Shown here one piece after another: positions 49,096 through 56,768 of a stretch of DNA of 56,768 nucleotides. The translations under genes and the position numbers were made by a program. Position 1 is the stretch's first letter. Each line of letters begins with the position of its first letter. Source of the DNA: an uncultured Clostridia bacterium (GTDB taxonomy: Bacteria > Bacillota > Clostridia > Saccharofermentanales > Saccharofermentanaceae); NCBI GenBank assembly GCA_946403085.1, contig CAMIYM010000014.1, positions 1 through 56,768 of the forward strand, given 5' to 3'. The notes under the pieces are model-generated. The model saw only the letters and a list, made by a program, of their open reading frames with translations, searched no databases and was not told the origin of the DNA.

Positions 49096-49675
49096 AGGCA
49101 AGAAAACAAATAAGTTACTTAAAGACATGGGAGCGGTTATCACTCCCGTGTTTTATATTTTCGGCTTTGTAGCCATTGTCTCAGCCATAATTGTTAACGG
49201 CTTCCAGTGGTCAACAGTGATCACAGCCATATTCCTTGTGCTCCTTGCCGCTGCAGGCGCTTCAGACGTCAATAAAGGCATAGTTCCGGACCTTATCCCT
49301 ATATTTATTGCAGTACTTGCAATAGTAAGGTTCTTCTTATCTGAGATAACAGTATCTAATATATTAAGCTGCCTGGGCGGAGCTTTATGCCTGTCAATAC
49401 CAATGCTCATCGTGGCTCTCATCATCAAAGGGGGCTTCGGAGGCGGAGATATCAAGCTTATAGCGGCTTCCGGGCTCTTCTTAGGGCTTGATAAGACCCT
49501 TATAGCAGGCATAATAGCCTTCTTTATTGCCGGAATATTTGCAATTAGTGTCCTAATTGTTAAGAAGAAAGGCGTGAAGAGTAAGATCCGCTTTGCGCCA
49601 TATTTGGCCGTAGGTTGTGCGTTTTCTGAGCTTTTCGGTGCCAGTTTTCTGATAATTTTCCAATCGATTTTATAG
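49085..49675 (+). CDS. Prepilin peptidase, catalytic domain only (A24 family)
   Basis: 196 residues from the ATG at 49085, overlapping the end of pilB by 11 bases. Six or so spans. Both catalytic aspartates of the A24 family are present: D61 in ASDVNKGIVPD and D122 in the FGGGDIKL motif. The N-terminal cytoplasmic domain with two CxxC pairs, which performs N-methylation in PilD-type enzymes, is absent, so this enzyme should cleave prepilins but not methylate them. A second PilD-like protein at 55781 has the reverse pattern. The two together may reconstitute the full activity. Confidence 0.9.
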   Translation: MTTKGKKTNKLLKDMGAVITPVFYIFGFVAIVSAIIVNGFQWSTVITAIFLVLLAAAGASDVNKGIVPDLIPIFIAVLAIVRFFLSEITVSNILSCLGGALCLSIPMLIVALIIKGGFGGGDIKLIAASGLFLGLDKTLIAGIIAFFIAGIFAISVLIVKKKGVKSKIRFAPYLAVGCAFSELFGASFLIIFQSIL

Positions 49676-49765
49676 GCTCCCATTCACAAACCGTTTGCAA
49701 ATAAAGGGTTTCACGGGATCGGGTAAACAAATTGTAACCCGAAAATGAATTGTGGCAGAAATGTG

Positions 49766-49794
49766 TTGAAGTCTGATTTTGGATGGTTTATAGT
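49766..49794 (+). promoter_or_regulatory. Internal promoter of the major pilin gene
   Basis: -35 TTGAAG at 49766, a 17-bp spacer and -10 TATAGT at 49789-49794, giving an untranslated leader of about 80 bases with strong AAGGAGG before the ATG. It would allow high pilin expression independent of the upstream genes. Confidence 0.7.
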
Positions 49795-49882
49795 AAGACC
49801 ATCAAGCAAGTCAAACACATTTGACAAAACAAACAAACAACAAAAACTCACTTAAGGGTGAAAACGACAAGGAGGTCACAAA

Positions 49883-50359
49883 ATGAAAAAGTTAGGTAAG
49901 TCAACAAAGAAGGGTTTCACACTCGTAGAGCTCATCGTAGTTCTCGTTATCCTCGCAGTTCTCGCAGCAATGCTCGTACCTGCACTCGTTGGATACATCG
50001 ACAGAGCAAAGGCAGAGAAGGAATACCAGACAGCAGCTACAGTTTATGGCGCAGCTCAGGCAGTTATCACAGAGAAGTATGCAAAGAATGAGTTTACTGA
50101 CGCAGAAAAATCTGCTAAGAAGATCGTTACTGGCGCTGAACTGAAGAGCATGGGTGGTACTGGAAAAGATGCAGTTATCATTCTCGCAGGTGTTGATTCT
50201 AAGGCTGTAACAGGTTATGAGTTTAGTTTTAAAGACAACATTATCAGTGGCGGTAAGGTTACAATCAGCGGATATGATTATACGCTTACAATTAGCACAA
50301 CTGATGGTTCTCCTAGTTGGTCAGCAGCTAAGGCTTCAACAACACAGCAGGGCACATGA
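49883..50359 (+). CDS. Major type IV pilin
   Basis: 158 residues with class III signal KKG|FTLVELIVVLVILAVLAAML (cleavage after G11, Glu5 at E16) and a typical pilin length. The hydrophobic helix is followed by YIDRAKAEKEYQTAATVYGAAQAV and a small beta-rich head. There is no disulfide pair. It has its own promoter, the best ribosome-binding site of the locus (AAGGAGG), codon use of a highly expressed gene (Ala GCA/GCT, Leu CTC) and a terminator, all fitting the main fibre subunit. Confidence 0.93.
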   Translation: MKKLGKSTKKGFTLVELIVVLVILAVLAAMLVPALVGYIDRAKAEKEYQTAATVYGAAQAVITEKYAKNEFTDAEKSAKKIVTGAELKSMGGTGKDAVIILAGVDSKAVTGYEFSFKDNIISGGKVTISGYDYTLTISTTDGSPSWSAAKASTTQQGT

Positions 50360-50396
50360 TCAGCAAGCTGATTAATCAAAAAATAAATTAAATAAC

Positions 50397-50426
50397 GCGC
50401 CGGGTTCGAAAGAGCCCGGCGCTTTC
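50397..50426 (+). terminator. Terminator after the major pilin
   Basis: Stem GCGCCGGG / CCCGGCGC with loop TTCGAAAGAG, followed by TTTCATAAAA. The weak T tract may allow partial readthrough into the minor pilin genes. Confidence 0.7.
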
Positions 50427-50541
50427 ATAAAAGGTTCAAACGTTTATTTTTCGAACATCCTAAGAAGTTACAGTCTTTTTGTATCTTATTAAGGGGTGTA
50501 TAATTAGGGTAACATCAGGAATTGTTGATAAAGGACGATCT

Positions 50542-50973
50542 ATGAGAAAGATAAGATGCGACAACTTGATAAAAAGGACCCGTGAGGTATTAAGCAATAA
50601 TGAGGGCGCGAGCCTGATCCTTGTATCGATCCTCGCGGTAATCGTTCTTACTGCCGTTGTAGTATTAAGAGTTACGACGAGCACTTTCATGGCGTCATCC
50701 AACAGACAGCTTAACCAGGATCAGGCATATGAACTGGCAGCATCCCTTGGTGAGTCCATAGATATCCTTATCGAACGCGGCGATTACAATATCCAGAATG
50801 AGACTTCCGGCAAGGAGATCTATTCTTCTGTAACTAATGATGACAAGTTCACAGGTCTTCCTGATGCCAAGGTGGTTGCAAAAGTAACTGATATCGCAGG
50901 CGGAAAGAAGCTTACCGTTACGGCCAATGTCGGCAATGCTGAATATGTTTATGTGAAGGACTACCGCGTATGA
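50542..50973 (+). CDS. PilX-like minor pilus protein
   Basis: 143 residues from the ATG at 50542 with AAAGGACG upstream. The N-terminal pattern SNNEG|ASLILVSILAVIVLTAVVVLRVTTS resembles PilX/GspK-type minor pilins: a Gly cleavage site and long hydrophobic helix but no Glu at position 5. Missing Glu5 is a known feature of GspK/PilX tip subunits. The ectodomain is short (about 95 residues). The next gene overlaps its stop by 4 bases (ATGA), so they are translationally coupled. Confidence 0.75.
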   Translation: MRKIRCDNLIKRTREVLSNNEGASLILVSILAVIVLTAVVVLRVTTSTFMASSNRQLNQDQAYELAASLGESIDILIERGDYNIQNETSGKEIYSSVTNDDKFTGLPDAKVVAKVTDIAGGKKLTVTANVGNAEYVYVKDYRV

Positions 50974-51344
50974 AGATCGTAGCTAAGACAAAAGCAGTAC
51001 TTCTTGCTAATACGGCTGAGACTATGGCCGAAGTCATTATCGCGTTCGTAGTCTTATCACTTGTTATGGCACTTTTCGCGCAGGGATTAAGATATGCGGC
51101 AAGTGCTGAAACTTATGCAAAGGATAAGTCGGTCACAACAGACCAGTCCCTCTTAAAGCTCCAGAAGACACTCGCAGTAGGCGGTGAGGGAGCCAAGAAC
51201 TTTGATACTACGAACAGAACACTGATAACTGATGACAGCGACTTTAAGGATCCGTCGGGAAATGCTCTTAAGCTCACACAGTATGGCGTGCAGAATGAGG
51301 GCGATTCCGGATGGAATTACTATTGGGTATTCGATGCCAGGTGA
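50970..51344 (+). CDS. PilV/GspI-like minor pilin
   Basis: 124 residues. The hydrophobic helix ETMAEVIIAFVVLSLVMALFAQGL keeps Glu at position 5 of the mature form if cleavage occurs after Ala16 (NTA|ETMAE), which would be a non-canonical -1 Ala in place of Gly. The ectodomain is small and polar. It overlaps the PilX-like gene and precedes the giant pilin by 5 bases, forming a minor-pilin operon likely to build the pilus tip. Confidence 0.72.
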   Translation: MKIVAKTKAVLLANTAETMAEVIIAFVVLSLVMALFAQGLRYAASAETYAKDKSVTTDQSLLKLQKTLAVGGEGAKNFDTTNRTLITDDSDFKDPSGNALKLTQYGVQNEGDSGWNYYWVFDAR

Positions 51345-51349
51345 TTAAT

Positions 51350-54300
51350 ATGAGAAAAGTTATCGCAAATAACAGAAGGAGATCCAAGCGCGGAACAACG
51401 CTCGTAGAGCTCATTGTCTCGCTTACTTTGACTGCGATGTTCGCGGTCATTTGCGTTATGCTCATAAATCCTATCGAGAGGATATATCAGCGTACAGAGA
51501 AGACTGCACGTGCACAGCTCCTCGCGGATACTATCGTAGATTCGATCCGTAAAGAATGCGACGGCATCAAGAATGACGATATCAATTCAGTATGGATCGC
51601 TAACGGAAGCTTCGATGCTGATACGGCTTCTGATCAGATTCTTTTCGATCCGGCATGCTCCAAGCGTATCACATCAGGTCTTGAATCCAATAACAAGGGA
51701 ACAGTCCTCGTTATTAAGAAGAACAACAGCTACTGCGAGATGATCTTCGCGAGCCTTCCTATCACTACTAATAACAAGACTGAAGCAAATAAGAATGTCC
51801 TTGACGGTACTTATTCTGGTCACGCAGTAGACGAACTCTTCCAGGGTTCTGCTGAAGACGTTGCAAAGAATACCGGCAGAGGTGTCGTACACTTCGGTTA
51901 TTATGGTGCAGGTGATAAGGGTAACGGCGTTTATCCTTTGAAGGCATACGATTATACAAATCCTTTGATCGCTTCCACATACGGCGATTATCATGTAAAA
52001 GTTTACTTCCAGAAGCTCGTTACAAGAACTGAAGAGATCGATGGCGTTGATCATGAATTCCCGTCTTATGTCGAATGCGAAGTAAAAGTTTACGAAGGCG
52101 AATACAAGGCAGGAGATAATACTTCCGCGCTTGTATATACACGTAAGGCAGCCATCAGCTTCTCCGCTAACGGCTCACGCCCCGGTACAAGCTATGTGGA
52201 TCCTCATCACAGCACTACAGAGAAAAAGAAGAATGTAAAGGTTACCGTCGTATGGGACGATAACAATAATTCTTCCGGAATGCGACCTGCAAATGTTACC
52301 GTCAAGCTCATGAACGGTACGCAGGTCCTTGCTAAGCGCGTGGTTCCCGCCAACAGGAATCCATACACATTCACATTCGTAAATGTAAAGGATGTTGATG
52401 TAACGGTCGAGCAGGAGCCTATGGCAGTCGACGGATACAGGATGAGAGAGATCAAGAAGGTCAACGGCGGTTTTATCATCACCAATAAGGCCAATGCGAT
52501 CAAGCTTATACCCGGACCTGATTTTGATGCCAATCTTACGAGTAAGATCAAAAATGTTGTCAGTGTAACATTCGGCAGTGAAGCTGATCTTAAGGGTTAT
52601 ATCCCTAATTACGATAATGCTAGTTATTATAAGGTTTCTATCAATGCAAACGGCCAGCTTACTGATGACTACAGAATGTATGCCGTAAAGGACAGCATTT
52701 TAACAACAAAGATGAGAGTCTATGTTATTAGTAAAGACGGCTCGTTCCTTGCAAATGAAGATTGCAGCAAGATGTTCTCTGGTTGTACACAGCTTGAGCA
52801 TGTTACTAATATTGGTTCGCTCGAGACAAGCAACACGAACACAATGGCAGAAATGTTCAAGAACTGCAGCAAAATGACGCAGTTCGATTGTACAGGTCTC
52901 ATTGATGAAAGCACTACTCTGGTATCTGCAGAGAGTATGTTTGAAGGTTGCAAGATTGCTCAGGAATGCATATTCACGAATTGTGATACTAGCAGAATTA
53001 CCAGCATGAAGAGGATGTTCTTCAATTACAGTATAAGCAGCCTGGCTAGTGCTCTTGGTAAAACAATAATGATCGATCTTAGCAGTTTTAATTTTCAAAA
53101 CTGTACAGATATGACAGAGATGTTTTCGAATAATGTTAACGAAAAAACAGTAATCGATGAAGTTATTTTCCCTGAAGGACATAAGAATATGCCTAATGTT
53201 ACTTCTATGGAAAAAATGTTCTACAAAGGCAGTGGCATCAAAAAAGTTACTAATTTCAACGATATGACATGCAAAGAGTTGAAGTCGATAACATGCATGT
53301 TTGATTATTGTTCTCGTTTAACTGAACTTGATCTTCACGATTTCAAGATGCCAAAATGCGAACTTCAGTTGAAGTGGGGAATAGCTAATTTAAATAGTGC
53401 GTTTAAGGGTTGTACTAAACTTGAGACAATAATACTTGACGGATGGCAAGTTGAAACAGCTTCTAATATGAGAGACTTCTTAAGTAACAGCGACAGTCTT
53501 AAGACTGTCTCACTTAAGAATTGCTATATGCCGAATATTATTTCGGTAGAAGGTCTGTTTATTAACGACCATGTTTTAGAAACAGTTGAGATGGCAGGAT
53601 TTGTTTGCGGAAATTGCAGAAGTGTCAGATCCATATTTAAGGAATGCTACAAACTGAAAACAATCGATATTTCCAATTGGGATACGAGCAATGTCGATAC
53701 GATGAGAGACATGTTCTATATGGCAAATAAGGATTGCTCTAAACCTCTTGATGTAGATCTCAGCGGCTTCAGTTTTGTAAGTGCTACTGATTTCTATAGA
53801 ATGTTCTACCAGTCTGGTGTAAGCAGTGTAACGTTCCCTTCATCGTCTCCTACAAATCCGATCATTGTAGGTAAATACTATACTGATCCTGAGGATGCTC
53901 GTGTGGAGCAAACTCCAAGCCATTACTCTTTCTCACAAGTGTTCTATCAATGCACCAGGCTTACTACGGTTAACAATTTCAATATTTCCTATGAGCATGG
54001 AGTTACCTGTGCAAGTTTATTCAGCGGATGTAAGCTCCTGGGTTCTAAATCCGGTGGTAAGGTAAAGTACTATATCAATATGCCTGCATCTACTAGCGCA
54101 AGTAGTATGTTTGATGGATGTTCCAGCCTGACTGAGGTCGATCTCAGCGGATCTTCTCTTAAAGCTGCAACCAATATCAGCTCAGGTTTTGCTAATTGCA
54201 CGAATCTGACAAAACTCATTTTGGATAATGTTAATCTTGCAGCTGCTAGTAACGTGGACAAATTCTTTAACAATACAAATAATATCGAGACATTGCAGTG

Positions 54301-55750
54301 GAACGGAATCGATCTTAGCAGTGTAACGACAATGGCTATTACAAACAAAGATGCAGTTAAGTACATCTATTTGAAGGGAGCCAAGCTTACAGGGCTTACG
54401 AAGATTGAGCAGCTCTTCCAAAAGAGAACGAAGCTTATAACTGTTGATTTCTCGTATGTTATTTTGCCTGAAGGACTTGATTCAGCTTATCAGATGTTCT
54501 TCCAGTGCGAGAAACTCAAAAATGTCAATATTGACGGCCTTGTTGCTCCGAGAAGTCTCAGAGAGATGTTCAGAAACTGTTATAGCCTTAAGAGCATAGA
54601 TGTAAGCAAAATTAATGCATCAGCTACAGAGAGCATGATCGGTATGTTCATGGGCTGCACAAGTTTGGTGGAAGTTGATTTTAATGGTGTCGCTATGGAT
54701 AACATGAAGACCATGGATACAATGTTCTCCGGCTGCACATTATTAGAGAAGGTTACCTTTAGTACTGATACAACCAAACAAAGTGGTCCTAGTGATTCTG
54801 CAACTCAGATTTTTAGTGGCTGCATTTACATTAAAGAGGTTATAGGCTTCAAAGCTCCAGCGAACTGTTCAGAAATGTTTAAAGATTGCTACCAGACAGC
54901 GAAGATCGAACTGGTAAACTGGGATACTTCCGCTGTTACTAATATGAGCTCTATGTTCTATGGTTGCGACAAACTGGAGACTCTTGACCTGAGTTCTTTT
55001 GTAACATCCAGTGTTACAAATATGAGCGAAATGTTCAGGGGATGCCTTGTTCTTAGCTTTGACTCAAGTAAATGGACTAAATGGAACACTTCAAATGTAA
55101 CTGACATGAGCTATATGTTCAAAGACTGTTGCTACGACCGTGACTATCATAACGACGCTGCTGGTCACCAGGCGTTGCTGGACAAGGATTTCTGTATTAA
55201 TATCAGCAACTTCAGTTTTGCTTCATTAACTAATGCAAAAGGTATGTTTACCTGCGGAACAACGAAGAATGTAGATTATAAGTTTGACATTCTTGATGAG
55301 ATCGTCATGCCTGCAGGTGATCTGGGTAAAGCTCCGAATCTTACTAATGCCTTCAATATGTTCATGTGGAGATATAACACGAAAGCGATTGATAATCTTG
55401 AGTGCTTCGAGACTCCAAACCTTAAGCAAGCAAGAGCAATATTCAGCCGTACCGGTGTTTCAGAACTTGATGTCAGAGGAATGAATTTTTCCAATCTGGA
55501 TAATACTTTAGATGGTTCAGGTTATATCTTCGATAACTGTGAGTCCCTGGTAACGATCTATGCTGATCCTGCGAAGAACTATGTGCCAAAAAATGGATCC
55601 GGAATGTTCTCTAATGACAAGAAGATCAAAGGCGGCGCCGGAACGACATATCAGAGTAATCAGGGCGATAACAAGAAATATGCTATAATCGATGGCAGTG
55701 GCGGCAACAAGGGTTACCTTACTGATTATCACCAAAATACCGGCACTTAA
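51350..55750 (+). CDS. Giant prepilin fused to CnaB-like domain and BspA/DUF285 repeats
   Basis: 1466 residues from the ATG at 51350. The class III signal SKRG|TTLVELIVSLTLTAMFAVICVML has cleavage after G15 and Glu5 at E20. Residues about 45-285 form a PilW-like pilin ectodomain. A CnaB/prealbumin-like domain covers about 290-377 (NVKVTVVWDDNNNSSG to GGFIITN). From about 400 to 1420 lie roughly thirty BspA/DUF285 repeats of the form MF-x2-C-x2-L-x3-DLS-x2-DTS-x-VT-x-M (for example MSSMFYGCDKLETLDLS). No LPXTG motif or C-terminal membrane span exists, so the pilin helix is the only visible anchor. It is the last pilin of the minor operon and probably the tip adhesin. Confidence 0.92.
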   Translation: MRKVIANNRRRSKRGTTLVELIVSLTLTAMFAVICVMLINPIERIYQRTEKTARAQLLADTIVDSIRKECDGIKNDDINSVWIANGSFDADTASDQILFDPACSKRITSGLESNNKGTVLVIKKNNSYCEMIFASLPITTNNKTEANKNVLDGTYSGHAVDELFQGSAEDVAKNTGRGVVHFGYYGAGDKGNGVYPLKAYDYTNPLIASTYGDYHVKVYFQKLVTRTEEIDGVDHEFPSYVECEVKVYEGEYKAGDNTSALVYTRKAAISFSANGSRPGTSYVDPHHSTTEKKKNVKVTVVWDDNNNSSGMRPANVTVKLMNGTQVLAKRVVPANRNPYTFTFVNVKDVDVTVEQEPMAVDGYRMREIKKVNGGFIITNKANAIKLIPGPDFDANLTSKIKNVVSVTFGSEADLKGYIPNYDNASYYKVSINANGQLTDDYRMYAVKDSILTTKMRVYVISKDGSFLANEDCSKMFSGCTQLEHVTNIGSLETSNTNTMAEMFKNCSKMTQFDCTGLIDESTTLVSAESMFEGCKIAQECIFTNCDTSRITSMKRMFFNYSISSLASALGKTIMIDLSSFNFQNCTDMTEMFSNNVNEKTVIDEVIFPEGHKNMPNVTSMEKMFYKGSGIKKVTNFNDMTCKELKSITCMFDYCSRLTELDLHDFKMPKCELQLKWGIANLNSAFKGCTKLETIILDGWQVETASNMRDFLSNSDSLKTVSLKNCYMPNIISVEGLFINDHVLETVEMAGFVCGNCRSVRSIFKECYKLKTIDISNWDTSNVDTMRDMFYMANKDCSKPLDVDLSGFSFVSATDFYRMFYQSGVSSVTFPSSSPTNPIIVGKYYTDPEDARVEQTPSHYSFSQVFYQCTRLTTVNNFNISYEHGVTCASLFSGCKLLGSKSGGKVKYYINMPASTSASSMFDGCSSLTEVDLSGSSLKAATNISSGFANCTNLTKLILDNVNLAAASNVDKFFNNTNNIETLQWNGIDLSSVTTMAITNKDAVKYIYLKGAKLTGLTKIEQLFQKRTKLITVDFSYVILPEGLDSAYQMFFQCEKLKNVNIDGLVAPRSLREMFRNCYSLKSIDVSKINASATESMIGMFMGCTSLVEVDFNGVAMDNMKTMDTMFSGCTLLEKVTFSTDTTKQSGPSDSATQIFSGCIYIKEVIGFKAPANCSEMFKDCYQTAKIELVNWDTSAVTNMSSMFYGCDKLETLDLSSFVTSSVTNMSEMFRGCLVLSFDSSKWTKWNTSNVTDMSYMFKDCCYDRDYHNDAAGHQALLDKDFCINISNFSFASLTNAKGMFTCGTTKNVDYKFDILDEIVMPAGDLGKAPNLTNAFNMFMWRYNTKAIDNLECFETPNLKQARAIFSRTGVSELDVRGMNFSNLDNTLDGSGYIFDNCESLVTIYADPAKNYVPKNGSGMFSNDKKIKGGAGTTYQSNQGDNKKYAIIDGSGGNKGYLTDYHQNTGT

Positions 55751-55780
55751 TTTCATGCCGCGCCAGGAGGATAACAGCTT

Positions 55781-56572
55781 TTGAATCTTTCATACCCTTT
55801 GTTTGATATACCTTTTGTAGGGATCTATCTGATCGTTTTGGCATTTTTGTTCGGCACTGTTTTCGCCAGTTTCATAACCTGTACTGCATGGCGTGTAGTA
55901 AGAGGTGAGGACTGGATGTTAGGTCACAGCCACTGCGATACATGCGGACACGAGTTATCGACGGCAGATCTTTTCCCGGTCATCTCGTATATCGCTTTGA
56001 AGGGTAAGTGCAGATACTGCGGTTCAAAGGTACCTCCGAGAGACCTGATTTTCGAGATCATATTGGGAATCGTATTTGCAGGCACACTGGCGCTCCATGG
56101 CGTTGTTGACGCGGCAGTCATTTCCGCTCTGGCATTAGAGATGCTCCTTCTCGGCCTGTCACTGGCAGACTGGGACTCAGGCGTTATCCCCAACGGATTC
56201 CTTGCAGCTATCCTTGTTGTTTGGATCATGTCAGCGGGATTCAGACCTGATATATCACGCTTTGCGATAGAAGGACTTTTCGCATCACTGGCAGTCGGAC
56301 TCCTCATGGCCGTCGCTACTGCCATCATTGGCAAGATCAATAAGACAAAGATGAATTATGGTCCTACCAAGCTCGCGATGTGCCTCATGCTCTTCTTAGG
56401 CTTTAAGGGTTCGGTTATTGCAGTTGCAGCAGCTATCGTGCTCGGAATCATCTTCGTTCTTGCCTGCAAGTCCAAGAAGAGGAAGATCTCACTGGCGCCC
56501 GCTATCTCCATCGGCTTTGTAATTGCATTCATCGCAAAGGACGTGCTGGCACTCTTATCAGTAGCCGTTTGA
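55781..56572 (+). CDS. PilD-like protein with intact cysteine domain but altered protease site
   Basis: 263 residues from a TTG start with AGGAGG at 55765-55770. The N-terminal DiS_P_DiS domain is complete, with CDTC and CRYC pairs and PVISYIALKGKCRYCGSKVP. The first catalytic Asp is kept (D130 in LADWDSGVIPNG), but the second motif GxGDxKL reads NYGPTKL, with Pro195 in place of the catalytic Asp. Loss of this Asp should abolish prepilin cleavage, while the methyltransferase part could still work. It complements the protease-only enzyme at 49085. The rpsU promoter overlaps its stop codon. Confidence 0.88.
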   Translation: MNLSYPLFDIPFVGIYLIVLAFLFGTVFASFITCTAWRVVRGEDWMLGHSHCDTCGHELSTADLFPVISYIALKGKCRYCGSKVPPRDLIFEIILGIVFAGTLALHGVVDAAVISALALEMLLLGLSLADWDSGVIPNGFLAAILVVWIMSAGFRPDISRFAIEGLFASLAVGLLMAVATAIIGKINKTKMNYGPTKLAMCLMLFLGFKGSVIAVAAAIVLGIIFVLACKSKKRKISLAPAISIGFVIAFIAKDVLALLSVAV

Positions 56573-56597
56573 CTTATTGACAAGCGTCCTATATAAT
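56569..56597 (+). promoter_or_regulatory. rpsU promoter
   Basis: -35 TTGACT at 56569-56574, a 17-bp spacer and -10 TATAAT at 56592-56597. The -35 overlaps the stop codon of the PilD-like gene. AGAGAGGGGGG precedes the ATG at 56638. Confidence 0.8.
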
Positions 56598-56637
56598 ATG
56601 CGAGTTTTAATTCCACGCGAAGAGAGGGGGGATAAAG

Positions 56638-56768
56638 ATGTCTGAGATTAAGGTTAAGGAAGGCGAGTCCCTTGACAGTGCACTTCGCAGATTTAAGCGT
56701 TCTTGCGCAAAGTCAGGCGTTCTTGCAGAAGTTCGTAAGAGAGAACATTACGAGAAGCCTTCTGTAAA
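56638..56768 (+). CDS. rpsU: 30S ribosomal protein S21 (partial, runs off the window)
   Basis: 43 codons are visible: [20 protein letters not shown] then [20 protein letters not shown]. This is the conserved N-terminal two thirds of S21, a small basic protein of the 30S subunit involved in translation initiation. A full S21 has about 58-70 residues, so 15-25 remain beyond the right edge. It has its own strong promoter. Confidence 0.95.
   Translation, partial: MSEIKVKEGESLDSALRRFKRSCAKSGVLAEVRKREHYEKPSV

Overview
The window looks like a chromosomal segment of a low-to-mid G+C Firmicute of the Clostridia (Lachnospiraceae/Oscillospiraceae-like, probably a gut or rumen plant-polysaccharide degrader). 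The evidence is purine-rich ribosome-binding sites, T-rich rho-independent terminators, DUF975, DUF624 and DUF4867 proteins, split transketolase, a LytTR/DUF3021 pair, BspA-type DUF285 repeats, and an rpsU gene at the right edge. No species can be named from sequence alone. No prophage, insertion sequence, CRISPR array or rRNA was seen.

Layout. 1-80: 3' end of a tRNA-Asn and its terminator. 243-9175: a DUF975 membrane protein, then a five-gene signalling operon (regulator, kinase, lipoprotein, regulator, kinase), then a LolD/MacB-like ABC transporter behind a promoter carrying TTAAG repeats every 10-11 bp. 9678-12287: membrane proteins and a lipoprotein of unknown role. 12327-15902 (minus): a 7TM/HD-GYP protein directly followed by a reverse transcriptase. 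16173-17734: a DUF7010-like / LytTR / DUF3021 operon with a matching direct-repeat operator. 17853-23962: a GH43 glycosidase, an intergenic array of four 74-bp hairpin units, a FliB-like protein, a cupin, a His/Gly-rich membrane protein, and a minus-strand acyltransferase and secreted nuclease. 24066-27278: carB, apparently without carA.

27952-41481 is a pentose/xylan-oligosaccharide module: xylulokinase, DUF4867, a fucose/arabinose-isomerase-family enzyme, two-part transketolase, a DUF624 protein, a sugar ABC transporter without its own ATPase, an AraC-family regulator and a GH3 glycosidase. A 14-bp motif (about WAGCAARATTTGTA, with the TAGC box typical of AraC-family half-sites) recurs upstream of xylulokinase, the transporter and GH3, and suggests one regulon under the local AraC protein. 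GH43 and GH3 would trim imported oligosaccharides, and the isomerase, kinase and transketolase would feed the sugar into the pentose phosphate pathway.

41731-56572 is a complete type IV pilus locus: large prepilins, PilC, a PilM-PilN fusion, PilO-like, PilB, a protease-only prepilin peptidase, the major pilin, two minor pilin-like proteins, a 1466-residue prepilin fused to a CnaB-like domain and about 30 BspA/DUF285 repeats, and a second PilD-like protein that keeps the cysteine domain but has lost a catalytic Asp. rpsU follows.

The most unusual items are the giant BspA-repeat pilin, the complementary pair of prepilin peptidases, the HD-GYP/reverse transcriptase gene pair, the AraC-type regulon motif, and three intergenic clusters of tandem hairpins.
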